DNA of 64,000 nt from DATIYF01 sp035517775. GTDB taxonomy: Bacteria > Acidobacteriota > Terriglobia > Terriglobales > Acidobacteriaceae. The DNA lies in the NCBI GenBank assembly GCA_035517775.1, contig DATIYF010000045.1:1-64000 (forward strand), in the 5' to 3' direction. The notes under the pieces are model-generated. The model did not search any database and was not told the origin of the DNA. It worked only from the letters and a program-made list of their open reading frames with translations. The position numbers and the translations under genes were made by a program. Position 1 is the first letter of the stretch. Each line of letters opens with the position of its first letter. This document shows positions 45,701 to 53,702 of this stretch, one piece after another.

Positions 45701-46253
45701 CTTTGACCAGCGCCATCGATTTACGGCGGATTATCTTTGGGAGCTGCCCTTCGGCCATGACAAGCGCTGGCTGAGCGGCGGCGGCCCGCTGCGCGCCATC
45801 TTCGGCGATTGGGAGTGGACCGGCGACTGGACCATTGCCTCGGGAACGCCCTTCACTCCGCGCTGTCAGGGCTGCTTTACCGACGTCAACAGCGGCACCT
45901 ATGGCACCATCCGCGCGGACGTGGTGCCCGGTGCTTCCGTCAGCCTGCCCAATCCGACGGTTGTGGAGTGGTTCAATACGGCAGCATTCGTCGAGCCGCC
46001 GGCGGGGCAGTTTGGCGACGCGCGGCGCAACAGCATCGAAGGCCCGGGCACGATCGCGTTCGATATGGCCATGACCAAGGTCTTTCCCATGGGCGAGATG
46101 CGCGAGCTGGAGTTCCGCGCGCAGGCTTCGAATGTCTTCAATCATCCCAATTGGGCGACCATTGATACCGTCGTGAACTCGCCGACCTTCGGGCAGGTGA
46201 TTTCGGTGAACTCGATGCGGACGATCCAGATGACGGCGCGATTCAGGTTTTGA
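42771..46253 (+). CDS. TonB-receptor-like outer-membrane protein with carboxypeptidase-regulatory domain (Oar-like)
   Basis: This is an outer-membrane protein of about 1160 residues. A signal peptide (hydrophobic core VFLFVASGVALGQA) precedes a CarboxypepD_reg domain (about 50-120, GVIHGVVKSGNMPLPGVTVTASNTLTGKKVST). A region with a striking glycine-rich segment (about 245-275) comes next, then a large barrel ending in MTARFRF, with C-terminal Phe as in barrel proteins. The barrel carries TonB-dependent-receptor-type strands (RGNSWDLFGQDNWQLRGNLTLNLGMRYEYVSP). It resembles Oar-type proteins of acidobacteria that are thought to import or bind large substrates; no TonB box is identified. An upstream GTG at 42741 is an alternative start. 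Confidence 0.87.
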   Translation: MKLWDSLGRKGLSAGHGALTRQLRAAMVFLFVASGVALGQAPVPQSPEQAGGVIHGVVKSGNMPLPGVTVTASNTLTGKKVSTSTDVEGSYTLQLPANGRYVIRAELSAFAPLTQEALINASNRDAQVNLEMVLLSRAKQAAPTPEEQIANMMAGAGNRGAAASARGFQSLSLSQTGGGEEGSASGLDQIAPAGMPVPGMAENAATESVAVSGNTSNPMGNMSGEEFRQRITEAREQMGVEQGRGLGATGGGGGPGGFGFGGGGGGFGPGGGPGPVLMAMRGRGFDINRPHGMAYYEVGDAALDAAPYSLTGEPVNKPGYLQNRFGLSLGGPLNIPHIYKGGTKTFFFVNYNGSRGSNPFDQFSTVPTAGERAGDFSSALYPAGVNAGVPVELFYPNISQCGANAGQPIPGNNLQNMTAAPGCEISPIAQGLLNYIPLPNLPGTAQNFHYITTATDDSDSLNIRLNHSFGAAGQSGPRMGRGFFRGPRNNLSIGLHYQNSNSTLTNPFPTVGGNDSVRGIDVNGAYIRSFGRLTNIAHVNFNRERVRTQNLYAFTQDITGGLGINGVSTNPFDWGLPNLSFSDFSNLSDINPSLERNQTWTFSDFMIWRRGRHNMRFGGDFRRIEINTETSGNARGSFVFTGTNTGQVDGSGQPVAATGYDLADFLLGLPQQTSVQFGVNNYYFRGNSWDLFGQDNWQLRGNLTLNLGMRYEYVSPFTEINDHIANLILSPGVLDPAAGTPAVAPVLPGQGYPSSLMHPDRNNFAPRLGIAWKPFSNTVVRAGYGINYNTAAYQSIAQNLAFQPPFSTTETNVQSVVGPLTLQNGFPAPASGLITNSYAVDANYRLGYVQIRNLDIQQEIRPTLVLNLDYTGTKGTRLDNVLAPNSGLLGVRIADAQAFTYQTALASSSANAGSVRLRKRLSSGISIGGTYTFSKSIDNASSIGNGVAIAVRGGPEVGSTLVAQNALDLAAERGLSSFDQRHRFTADYLWELPFGHDKRWLSGGGPLRAIFGDWEWTGDWTIASGTPFTPRCQGCFTDVNSGTYGTIRADVVPGASVSLPNPTVVEWFNTAAFVEPPAGQFGDARRNSIEGPGTIAFDMAMTKVFPMGEMRELEFRAQASNVFNHPNWATIDTVVNSPTFGQVISVNSMRTIQMTARFRF

Positions 46254-46256
46254 GGT

Positions 46257-48428
46257 ATGAATTCGATCCACCACGAAGCTCACGAAGGATCACGAACGAA
46301 GACCAGGCAGCTCACGGTTTCGGGGGCGCGAAAATCTCTGGCCTGGCTGCTCGGCTTGGCTTTGCTCGGGGCGAATCTTCCTGCGCAGGAGACCGACTAT
46401 ACCTTCCACGCCAAGACCGAGTTGGTCCTGGTGAACGTCACCGCACGCGATAAGAGCGGGAACTTCGTGCGCGACCTCAAGCCTGAAGACTTTACGGTCC
46501 TCGAGGACAATAAGCCGCAGAAGATCGTTTCCTTCGATATCGAAAACACAGATGCGCTGCCAACCGCGAATGTGCCGCAGGTGAAGCTGCTGACCACGCC
46601 TTCGAAGGCGCAGGCCGCGCCGCAACCTCAAAACGAAGTCGCTGCCGCGCTGGGAGCGTTCAAAGACCGGCGGCTGATCATCCTGTTTTTCGATCTTTCC
46701 TCCATGGAGCCGGAGGATGTGGACCACGCCGCCACCTCGGCCGAGCACTACGTGGATGACCAGATGAGGCCGGCGGACCTGGTGGCGGTGGTTTCACTGG
46801 GCAGCACGCTCGAAGTGAACCAGGATTTCACCTCCGACAAAGCGCAGCTCAAGAAAGTGCTGCAATCGTTCAACGAGGGCGAGGCAGAGGGCTATGAGGA
46901 AGGCTCGACCGGCACCACGGAGGGCACTGCGGACACAGGCGGCTCATACACGCCGGATGATACGGAATACAACATCTTCAACACCGACCGGCGGCTGGAA
47001 GCGATCCGCTCGATTGCCGCGCAGCTCGCGCACGTGGAGCAGAAAAAGTCGCTGATTTATTTTTCCAGCGGCATGGACCGCACCGGGGTGGAGAACCAGG
47101 CCGAGCTGCGGGCCGCGGTGAATGCCGCGGTGCGCGCCAATCTTTCGATTTACACGCTCGATGCCCGCGGCCTGCAGGCCACAGTGCCCGGCGGCGAGGC
47201 GCAGAGCGCCAGCCTGCGCGGTACTTCCGCCTATTCCGGCGCCTCCACTTTGAGCGCTCTGAGCTCGAATTTCACCAGCCAGGAAACGCTGGTCACGCTG
47301 GCCTCCGACACCGGCGGCCGCGCTTTTCTCGATACCAACGATTTCGGCAAAGTCTTTACCGGAGTGCAGCAGGATACGTCGAATTACTACATGCTGGGCT
47401 ACCACAGCACGAACCCGGCGCAGGATGGCCGCTACCGCCGCATTACGGTGCGGGTAAACCGGCCGGGCATCAAGCTGGAATTCCGCCGCGGCTACTACGC
47501 TCCCGCCGACTTCAAACACTCCAATCAGGAAGACCGCGAGCGGCAGCTCGACGAAGAAATGGCCTCGGAGCTGCCCAGCACTGACCTGCCGGTGTACCTG
47601 TCGGCGGCCTATTTCCGGGTAGGCGAGAACAAGTTCTATATGCCGGTGTCGGTGGTCGTGCCGGGCTCAGAAATTCCTTTCTCCAACAATCGCGATAAAG
47701 ACAAGGCCACGCTCGACGTTCTGGGCATGGTGACCGACAGCGTAAGCAAGCGGCCGCTGGGCGAAGTGCGCGAGACGGTGAAGCTTTCGCTCGATACCTC
47801 GACCGAGGTGCGGCGCAAAAACGTGCAGTATGACAGCGGCTTCGTGCTGCCCTCCGGCACCTATCACCTGAAATTCGTAGTGCGCGAGAACCAGACGGGG
47901 CGGCTGGGCTCTTTCGAGACTGACGTCAGCATCCCCAATTTCAAGAATGATCCGCTGCTGAAGATGAGCTCGGTGGTGCTTTCGAGCCAGATTCGCCAGG
48001 CCACCAAGCACAACAATCTGGATCCGCTGGTGCGCGATGGATCTGAAGTCATTCCCAATGTGACCCATGTTTTTTCCAGCGGCCAGCACCTCTACTTCTA
48101 TTACGAGGTGTACGACCCTGGCCATGAGGGAACCGGCAAGGGGCAGAACAATGGGCCGATCAAGGTCCTGACCAACGTCGCCTTCTTCCAGGGCAAAGTG
48201 AAAACCTATGAGACGCCGCTGGTTTCGGCCACCGAGCTCAACGCGGAAGACCGCCACGCGGCGGTTTTTCAACTGGACGTACCTCTCGCCCAGCTCAAGC
48301 CCGGCTTTTACACCTGCCAGGTCAACGTGATTGATGACGCCGCCGGCAGGTTCCTGTTCCCCCGGCTGGCGCTGCTGGTGCGCACTCCTCCGCCAGCCGC
48401 GGCGGCAGCTTCACCGGGCGGAGAGTGA
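46257..48428 (+). CDS. VWFA-related protein (acidobacterial type)
   Basis: This is a 723-residue exported protein. After a basic 25-residue lead comes a hydrophobic signal (SLAWLLGLALLGANLPAQ). An N-terminal beta region follows (FHAKTELVLVNVTARDKSGNFVRDLKPEDFTVLEDNKPQKIVSF), then a von Willebrand A-like domain (about 125-370). The MIDAS motif is altered: FDLSS replaces DxSxS. The rest is a beta-rich C-terminus. Related proteins abound in acidobacteria beside large surface proteins. The first 18 codons (HHEAHEG...) are made of the CACGAAG repeat at 46269-46300. Ribosome-binding site GAGG is only 1 nt from the ATG, so start and coupling to the upstream gene (3 nt gap) are uncertain. Confidence 0.85.
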   Translation: MNSIHHEAHEGSRTKTRQLTVSGARKSLAWLLGLALLGANLPAQETDYTFHAKTELVLVNVTARDKSGNFVRDLKPEDFTVLEDNKPQKIVSFDIENTDALPTANVPQVKLLTTPSKAQAAPQPQNEVAAALGAFKDRRLIILFFDLSSMEPEDVDHAATSAEHYVDDQMRPADLVAVVSLGSTLEVNQDFTSDKAQLKKVLQSFNEGEAEGYEEGSTGTTEGTADTGGSYTPDDTEYNIFNTDRRLEAIRSIAAQLAHVEQKKSLIYFSSGMDRTGVENQAELRAAVNAAVRANLSIYTLDARGLQATVPGGEAQSASLRGTSAYSGASTLSALSSNFTSQETLVTLASDTGGRAFLDTNDFGKVFTGVQQDTSNYYMLGYHSTNPAQDGRYRRITVRVNRPGIKLEFRRGYYAPADFKHSNQEDRERQLDEEMASELPSTDLPVYLSAAYFRVGENKFYMPVSVVVPGSEIPFSNNRDKDKATLDVLGMVTDSVSKRPLGEVRETVKLSLDTSTEVRRKNVQYDSGFVLPSGTYHLKFVVRENQTGRLGSFETDVSIPNFKNDPLLKMSSVVLSSQIRQATKHNNLDPLVRDGSEVIPNVTHVFSSGQHLYFYYEVYDPGHEGTGKGQNNGPIKVLTNVAFFQGKVKTYETPLVSATELNAEDRHAAVFQLDVPLAQLKPGFYTCQVNVIDDAAGRFLFPRLALLVRTPPPAAAAASPGGE
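46269..46300. repeat. CACGAAG-type dispersed repeat inside a coding start
   Basis: CCACGAAG, CTCACGAAGG and ATCACGAACG units match those at 3291-3368 and 34295-34327. They encode the N-terminal HHEAHEGSRT stretch of the VWFA-related protein. Confidence 0.6.
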
Positions 48429-48528
48429 GCTCCCAGCGGTTGATGTTGTTCAGATCCAGAGCGCGTGCCGGCGCTTCCTGACGCTGGCGCGGGGCTTTGC
48501 CTCCGCGTATATTGTTCGGTCTTGCGGC

Positions 48529-49437
48529 ATGCCCTCGCCCAACGCCAAGCCGGCCATCACCTTCCGCAATCTGCAAAGCTTCGATGATTTAAAGCAGGTC
48601 GAGGCGGTAGAGCGCGAAGTGTGGGGCATTTCCGAACGCGACGCCATTCCGCTTACTCTCGCGGTCGCGACCCAAGCGGCCGGCAACATCTGGGTCGGCG
48701 CCTTTGAGGGCGGGACCATGGTGGGCTTCGTCTTCGGCTTTCTTGGCATGGAGGCGGGACGCCTTACGGTGCATTCGCACATGCTGGCGGTGCTGCCGCC
48801 CTATCGCGATCTGGACCTCGGCTACAAGCTCAAGGTGGCGCAGCGCGAGCGTGTACTGGCGATGTGGGGCAGCGGCACGGGAAGGTTGCCAATCGAAGAA
48901 ATTACCTGGACCTTCGACCCTTTGCAGAGCAAGAACGCGCATTTCAACTTTGCCAAGCTAGGCGTGGTCTCCAGCCGCTACGAACCCGACTTCTACGGAC
49001 CGGAAACTTCGAGCGCGCTGCACCAGAACGGCACCGACCGGCTTTGGGTGCGCTGGCCCATCGCCGCAAAGCGAGTACAGGCGCGGCTGCAGGGCAAAGA
49101 GAACCGGGCTGAAATGCTCGACGCGCTCTCTACGCTCACTCCGCTGGTGCAATTCAATGGTGATGGCCGCCCCGCCCGCGCTGATTTATCTGAGGCGCTA
49201 GGCCGCCAGCGAATTGCGATTGAGATTCCGAGTGATATCGCTATGGTCGAAGAAAAGGACGCGGCTCTCGCCCGCGAATGGCGGCTGGCCACGCGCTGGG
49301 CGTTTTGCGAGGCCTTAAAGAATGGGTTCTTCGTGGCGGAATTCTGCCGAACGGTGCGCGGCCAGCAGGGGCCGGGAGTCTATTTGCTGGAGAAGGGGAG
49401 CGTCGAGGCGTATGTGCCAGAGCTGGCGCGGATCTAG
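48529..49437 (+). CDS. GNAT-like N-acetyltransferase (COG3375 type)
   Basis: This is a 302-residue protein starting MPSPNAKPAITFRNLQSFDDLKQVEAVEREVWG. It contains IWVGAFEGGTMVGFVFGFLGMEAGRLTVHSHMLAVLPPYRDLDLGYKLKVAQRERVLA, a variant acetyl-CoA loop (R-D-L-D-L-G-Y in place of RxxGxG), and EITWTFDPLQSKNAHFNFAKLGV. These features match a long, poorly characterised GNAT group. Its substrate is unknown. ATG 48529 starts the conserved part; the longer in-frame extension overlaps the previous gene. It lies 100 nt downstream of the VWFA gene. Confidence 0.78.
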   Translation: MPSPNAKPAITFRNLQSFDDLKQVEAVEREVWGISERDAIPLTLAVATQAAGNIWVGAFEGGTMVGFVFGFLGMEAGRLTVHSHMLAVLPPYRDLDLGYKLKVAQRERVLAMWGSGTGRLPIEEITWTFDPLQSKNAHFNFAKLGVVSSRYEPDFYGPETSSALHQNGTDRLWVRWPIAAKRVQARLQGKENRAEMLDALSTLTPLVQFNGDGRPARADLSEALGRQRIAIEIPSDIAMVEEKDAALAREWRLATRWAFCEALKNGFFVAEFCRTVRGQQGPGVYLLEKGSVEAYVPELARI

Positions 49438-49443
49438 GCCGGC

Positions 49444-50190
49444 TTAGTCTCCTTCGGCGTGAGAAGTTTCCGTCTGGGCGCCGGCCATGGGCGGGGCGGA
49501 ATTCAGCCGGTGGTTCGAGAGCAGCAGAAGCAGCTCCATACGAGTGGAGACTCCCAGCTTCTCATATGCCCGCGACAGGTAATTCTTCACGGTATGCTCG
49601 CTCAGGCGAAGCTCGTCCGCAATCTGCTTATTGGTGTGCCCCTGAGCGGCAAATTCGGCGACTTCGATTTCACGCTTGGAGAGCTTCCCCAGGGTTTCGC
49701 TGTCAATCGCATCGCAGGAAGGGCCGGTCCGCAGAGCTTCGAGCAGATAATCGGCTTCGGCGTTGCTGGCGAAAATCTCTCCCCGGCTGGCCCGCTCAAT
49801 GCAGTTGCGCAGCTCCGCCAGGCCGGCGGTGCGGCAGAACACCGCGCGCGCGCCCGAGCGAAAGGCGGCCACGACCGATTCGCGCGTCGGCATGTCGAGC
49901 AGAATTGCGATGCGCACTCCTGGCTGCGAAACCGTCAGCCGGCGGGCGAGATGCAAGCCCCGCTTGGGAAAGGAGTCGAGGTCTTCGCTGATCAGGGCGA
50001 CGTCGGGCTTATAGGTGGCGGCAGCGGAAAGCAGTTGGGCGCCGGTAGTAACCGCCACGATCTGGAAGCGCGGATCGCGCTCCAGCGACTCGCCCAACAG
50101 CTGGCTGTCCAGGCGGTTGCGGTCAGCAATTAAAATTCGTATCTGTGGCGCTCCATCCGGAGCGGACACAACACTGAGGGTCGCGCACAT
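49444..50190 (-). CDS. LuxR/NarL-type regulator with degenerate receiver domain
   Basis: This is a 248-residue protein. The N-terminal CheY-like fold (about 15-135) begins RILIADRNRLDSQLL, but the phospho-acceptor Asp expected in PDVVLLD reads PDVALISED (Ser68), the acidic pair reads AD-R, and the late Lys is Arg (VFCRTAG). Phosphorylation is therefore doubtful. The C-terminal LuxR helix-turn-helix (about 175-235) is canonical: LSKREIEVAEFAAQGHTNKQIADELRLSEHTVKNYLSRAYEKLGV. ATG 50190 has GGGGGAG just upstream. It diverges from upxY and probably controls the exopolysaccharide locus. Confidence 0.87.
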   Translation of the reverse strand: MCATLSVVSAPDGAPQIRILIADRNRLDSQLLGESLERDPRFQIVAVTTGAQLLSAAATYKPDVALISEDLDSFPKRGLHLARRLTVSQPGVRIAILLDMPTRESVVAAFRSGARAVFCRTAGLAELRNCIERASRGEIFASNAEADYLLEALRTGPSCDAIDSETLGKLSKREIEVAEFAAQGHTNKQIADELRLSEHTVKNYLSRAYEKLGVSTRMELLLLLSNHRLNSAPPMAGAQTETSHAEGD

Positions 50191-50832
50191 CGACTCCCCC
50201 AAAAGGGCTCAATCAGTTTGGGCTGGTGAAGGCCCCACCCCGGGGGAAGAAGGAGGCCGAAAGCGTAAGGACTGACTCAACGCCAGTCCCGAACCTAGTG
50301 GGCGTAATGTAGCATTGCTCCGGGGAAAGGTCAAAGCATTTTGGGCCCGTTTGGCCCCGAAATTCCACAGACTTTCTCACTGCTAGAGAAGATCGAACCA
50401 GTTCAAAAGTAGTACGTACAGGTCTATTCATGGGGCTGCTTTGGTCTCATACAGATAGAAACGCAGGCTTCTGCATCCGTAGTGCAGGCTTCTTCTACTT
50501 AAGTACCTTCACCCGCTTGTGCGTAATTGTCTGGTAATTGTACTTTGGAGGTCCCTCTCCCAGGGGGCTGGCGTCGCGCTGGACGCGACTTGTGCTTTTT
50601 GGCCTGCCCCGTCTGCTTTGTTCAAAGCTTAAGGACAACTGTCTGCGACTCTGCGAGCACGCCAGGTAGTTCAGCAGGCGAAAAGCCAGCTGAAGTTCTG
50701 GTGAAGCGAATCCGCAGCGGGGTTTGAGAGTCTTTGCTCCTCAGGTTGGGAGCGGGCTCTGGGACTCAGACGGCGGAGCTACATACAGGCCAGAGCGGAC
50801 GACCTTTCTGGCCTCTGGGAATACCGGGAGAA
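50191..50832 (+). promoter_or_regulatory. 640-nt divergent control region of the exopolysaccharide locus, with phased direct repeats
   Basis: The region between the LuxR-type gene and upxY has no supported gene. It contains GCAGGCTTCT twice (50463-50472 and 50484-50493, 21 bp apart, two helical turns) and GTAATTGT twice (50523-50530 and 50534-50541, 11 bp apart, one turn). Such phased direct repeats are typical of response-regulator binding sites. The stretch after them (about 290 nt) would form a long leader for upxY. No known riboswitch motif was recognised. Confidence 0.45.
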
Positions 50833-51426
50833 ATGTTGCTGCCGACCAATCTGCCCATCACGCACGACGCCCAGTGGTATGCGGTAATGAGCCGCTCACG
50901 GCACGAACGCATGGTAGCGGCAACTCTGACCAGCATGGGCGTGCGTACCCTCCTCCCGCTCGTCTCCGAAGTCCACCGCTGGAGCGACCGCCGCAAGGTG
51001 GTGGACATGCCGCTTTTTCCCGGGTATGTCTTCGTGCAGATTCCCCACTCCCGGGAAGCTCAGGTTGAAGTGCTACGCACGGCCGGCGTGGTCAGGTTCG
51101 TCGGCAACCAGAATGGTGCGGTTCCGATTCCCGACAAAGAGATTGACGATGTGCGCGCGGTGCTTTCGCACAAAGCCAATTGCTCGCCCTTTCCGTTCCT
51201 GCAAATCGGGCAGCGCGTCCGCATTGTGGGCGGATCGCTGGATGGTGTGGAAGGAATCCTTTTGAGGCGGGATTCCGAGCGCAAGCTGGTGATTTCGATT
51301 CAGCTCATTCAGCGCTCGCTGGCCATCAGCGTGTGCAACTTTGACGTGGAGCCGGTCACCAACTATTCCGGCGCCGTCGCCAAGCCTCATTCCCAGCTCC
51401 AACCGAACGCGCCTGGATTTGCCTGA
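50833..51426 (+). CDS. UpxY/NusG-family transcription antiterminator
   Basis: This is a 197-residue protein. An NGN domain (about 14-110) starts AQWYAVMSRSRHERMVAATLTSMGVRTLLPL and has the FPGYVFVQI motif. A KOW motif follows at about 122-155 (LQIGQRVRIVGGSLDGVEGILL). Specialised NusG paralogues such as UpxY and RfaH sit at the head of long polysaccharide operons and keep RNA polymerase from terminating. The ATG at 50833 has GGGAGAA upstream and starts at the expected place; a longer frame to 50734 is unlikely. It is the first gene before the 51.6-64 kb exopolysaccharide genes. Confidence 0.9.
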   Translation: MLLPTNLPITHDAQWYAVMSRSRHERMVAATLTSMGVRTLLPLVSEVHRWSDRRKVVDMPLFPGYVFVQIPHSREAQVEVLRTAGVVRFVGNQNGAVPIPDKEIDDVRAVLSHKANCSPFPFLQIGQRVRIVGGSLDGVEGILLRRDSERKLVISIQLIQRSLAISVCNFDVEPVTNYSGAVAKPHSQLQPNAPGFA

Positions 51427-51622
51427 AGGCGCTGCGTGGGCATGCACGCGCTCAAAACCACAACGAATCTTGCATTCCCAGCCTCTGGCCGGCCTGGGGA
51501 AAGTTCATTTTGTTGATCTGCTCTGTACAAACTTTGGTTAGCTCTGCAATCGGGCTGGACGGCGGGCGCTGCTCTTCGTCCCGGCCACGATCAACCAGAA
51601 TCCCGCCGCGAGCCACAAGTCT

Positions 51623-53557
51623 ATGAATAGTTCCTTGGTCACCAGCCCTCTAACCTACCGGAAACTGTTAATTCTGTTTTCGCAGATCCTCCTGATTGGT
51701 CTGGCGTACTTCTGCGCCTTTCTGCTGCATCTCAACTTTCATCTGGAGGAACCGGCCTGGAAGCTCTTTCTTGACACTCTGCCCTTCATCGCAGCCATCA
51801 AGCTGATCTTTTTCTATCGCTTTGGACTGCTGCGGGGCTGGTGGCGCTACACCGGCATGTCGGACCTGCTGGACCTGACCCAGGCGGCGCTGGCCAGCTC
51901 GTTCATCATTTACTGCCTCACCCGGCTCTTCTTCTCCTCGGTGCGGCACTCGCGTTCGCTCATCATCATTGATTTCGCTCTCACCATTCTGATCACCGGC
52001 GGAGCGCGCTTTGCGGTGCGCGCCTACACGGAAACTGTAGGCACGGTGGCCGCCGGCAAACGCACCCTGATCGTGGGCGCGACCCAAGCCGGCCGCGCCC
52101 TGGCGCAGGAACTTCGGCAGAACCCCGAGCTCAGCTATCAGCCGGTCGGCTTCATTGACGACGATCCCAGGAAGAAAGGAATCAAGATCAATGGCATACG
52201 GGTACTCGGAACTACCGGCGCCCTTCCTCACCTGATTTCGGTTTACGAGGTGGCGCGCGTCATCATCGCCATCGAATCCACAGAAGGCAAGCAGGTGGAG
52301 CATGTAATTGATGCCTGCCGCGAATGCAACGTGGATTTCAAGATCCTGCCGCCCATCTCGGAGCGCATGAATGGAACCCAGATCAGCAAGCTGCGCAACG
52401 TGCGGGTGGAAGACCTGCTGGGGCGCGAACCGGTGCGTCTGGAAACCGAGGCAATCCGCAGGAAGCTCAGCGGCAAGTCGGTGCTGATCACCGGCGCCGG
52501 AGGGTCCATCGGCTCTGAGCTGGCGCGGCAAGTCGCGAGCTTCGAACCCGCCAGGCTGGTGCTTTTTGAGCGCTCCGAGAACGACCTGTTCAACATCTGG
52601 ACCAGCCTCTCCGCCCGTTACCCTCATCTCGAGCTGGTTCCGGTGGTCGGCGATATCCTCGACGTCGGCATCCTGCGCGAGACCTTCGCAGCCCAGCGTC
52701 CGGAATGCGTCTTCCACGCGGCCGCCTACAAGCACGTGCCGCTGATGGAGCGCAGCTGCTTCCAGGCAGTGATCAACAACATCTTTGGAACCTACAACGT
52801 CGCCGTCGTGGCCAAGCAATATGACGTTGAGGATTTTGTGCTCATCTCCTCCGATAAAGCGGTCAATCCCACCAATGTGATGGGCGTAACCAAGCGGGTG
52901 GCCGAGCTTATCATGCTCGGGCTGCAGCGCCAGGGCACGAAATACATGGCGGTGCGCTTTGGCAACGTGTTGGCCAGCAATGGCAGCGTGGTGCCCATCT
53001 TCGAGCGCCAGATCGCGGCGGGAGGGCCGGTCACCGTTACTCATCCCGAGATGAAGCGCTATTTCATGACCATCCCCGAAGCAGTGCAGCTGGTGCTGCA
53101 GGCCGGCACCATGGGGCACGGCGGCGAAATCTTCGTTCTGGATATGGGCGAGCCGGTAAAGATTCTTGATCTGGCTAAAAACCTCATTCGCCTCTCCGGC
53201 CTGGAGACGGAGCGTGACATCAAGATCGTCTTCACCGGACTCCGCCCGGGCGAAAAACTGTTCGAGGAACTGGTGCTCGACGGAGAGCACATGGGAACCA
53301 CCCGTCACAACAAGATTCGCGTCCTGCAAAGCGGAGAGGTCAAATATGAAGATGTGGCGGCATGGCTGCACGATCTTTCCTCGCTGGCCAACTCCAAGAA
53401 TGTGAATGGCGTGATCAGCAAGCTCAAGGAAATCGTTCCTGAATACACGCCCAGCATGGAAATGCGCATCCTCAGCGAGCTCGATCACCTCGATATCGCT
53501 TTGATCAATCGTTCGCGGCAAGTGGATTTGTGGATGGGCACGCAAGGCGTGGCTTAA
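51623..53557 (+). CDS. Membrane-bound UDP-sugar 4,6-dehydratase (CapD/WbpM-like)
   Basis: This is a 644-residue inner-membrane protein. Four hydrophobic helices (about 12-105) and a CoA-binding-like Rossmann domain (RTLIVGATQAGRALAQEL, about 148) lead to a dehydratase domain from about 290. That domain has NAD motif VLITGAGGSIGSELARQV, catalytic SSDKAVNPTN and the Met-x-x-x-Lys (VMGVTKR) replacing YxxxK, as in large WbpM/CapD enzymes. It makes UDP-4-keto-6-deoxy-GlcNAc, the entry to diaminohexose or QuiNAc-type sugars. It is the first biosynthetic gene of the exopolysaccharide operon, 196 nt after upxY. Confidence 0.94.
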   Translation: MNSSLVTSPLTYRKLLILFSQILLIGLAYFCAFLLHLNFHLEEPAWKLFLDTLPFIAAIKLIFFYRFGLLRGWWRYTGMSDLLDLTQAALASSFIIYCLTRLFFSSVRHSRSLIIIDFALTILITGGARFAVRAYTETVGTVAAGKRTLIVGATQAGRALAQELRQNPELSYQPVGFIDDDPRKKGIKINGIRVLGTTGALPHLISVYEVARVIIAIESTEGKQVEHVIDACRECNVDFKILPPISERMNGTQISKLRNVRVEDLLGREPVRLETEAIRRKLSGKSVLITGAGGSIGSELARQVASFEPARLVLFERSENDLFNIWTSLSARYPHLELVPVVGDILDVGILRETFAAQRPECVFHAAAYKHVPLMERSCFQAVINNIFGTYNVAVVAKQYDVEDFVLISSDKAVNPTNVMGVTKRVAELIMLGLQRQGTKYMAVRFGNVLASNGSVVPIFERQIAAGGPVTVTHPEMKRYFMTIPEAVQLVLQAGTMGHGGEIFVLDMGEPVKILDLAKNLIRLSGLETERDIKIVFTGLRPGEKLFEELVLDGEHMGTTRHNKIRVLQSGEVKYEDVAAWLHDLSSLANSKNVNGVISKLKEIVPEYTPSMEMRILSELDHLDIALINRSRQVDLWMGTQGVA

Positions 53558-53702
53558 AGCGCACTTTCTTCGTGGTTCGGCTTTTCTCCTCCTTCAACTC
53601 TCAGCACCAGGCTTTTCCCCCAACTTAATTCCACCTTCAGCCAATCAGCTTCGGGCATGCGGCTTAGCGCGCGCCCGAAAAACTCCTGGGGAAAAACTCA
53701 AC

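Noticed and set aside
50542..50832. A riboswitch (c-di-GMP or similar) in the upxY leader
   Set aside because: The conserved cores of known classes, for example the GGACGCAAAGCC-type segment of c-di-GMP-I, were looked for and not found; only generic stem-forming sequence is present.
51668..53545. 625-codon open frame opposite the 4,6-dehydratase
   Set aside because: Antisense shadow; rich in His, Glu and Arg from GC-rich complementary codons, while the plus strand has intact catalytic motifs.
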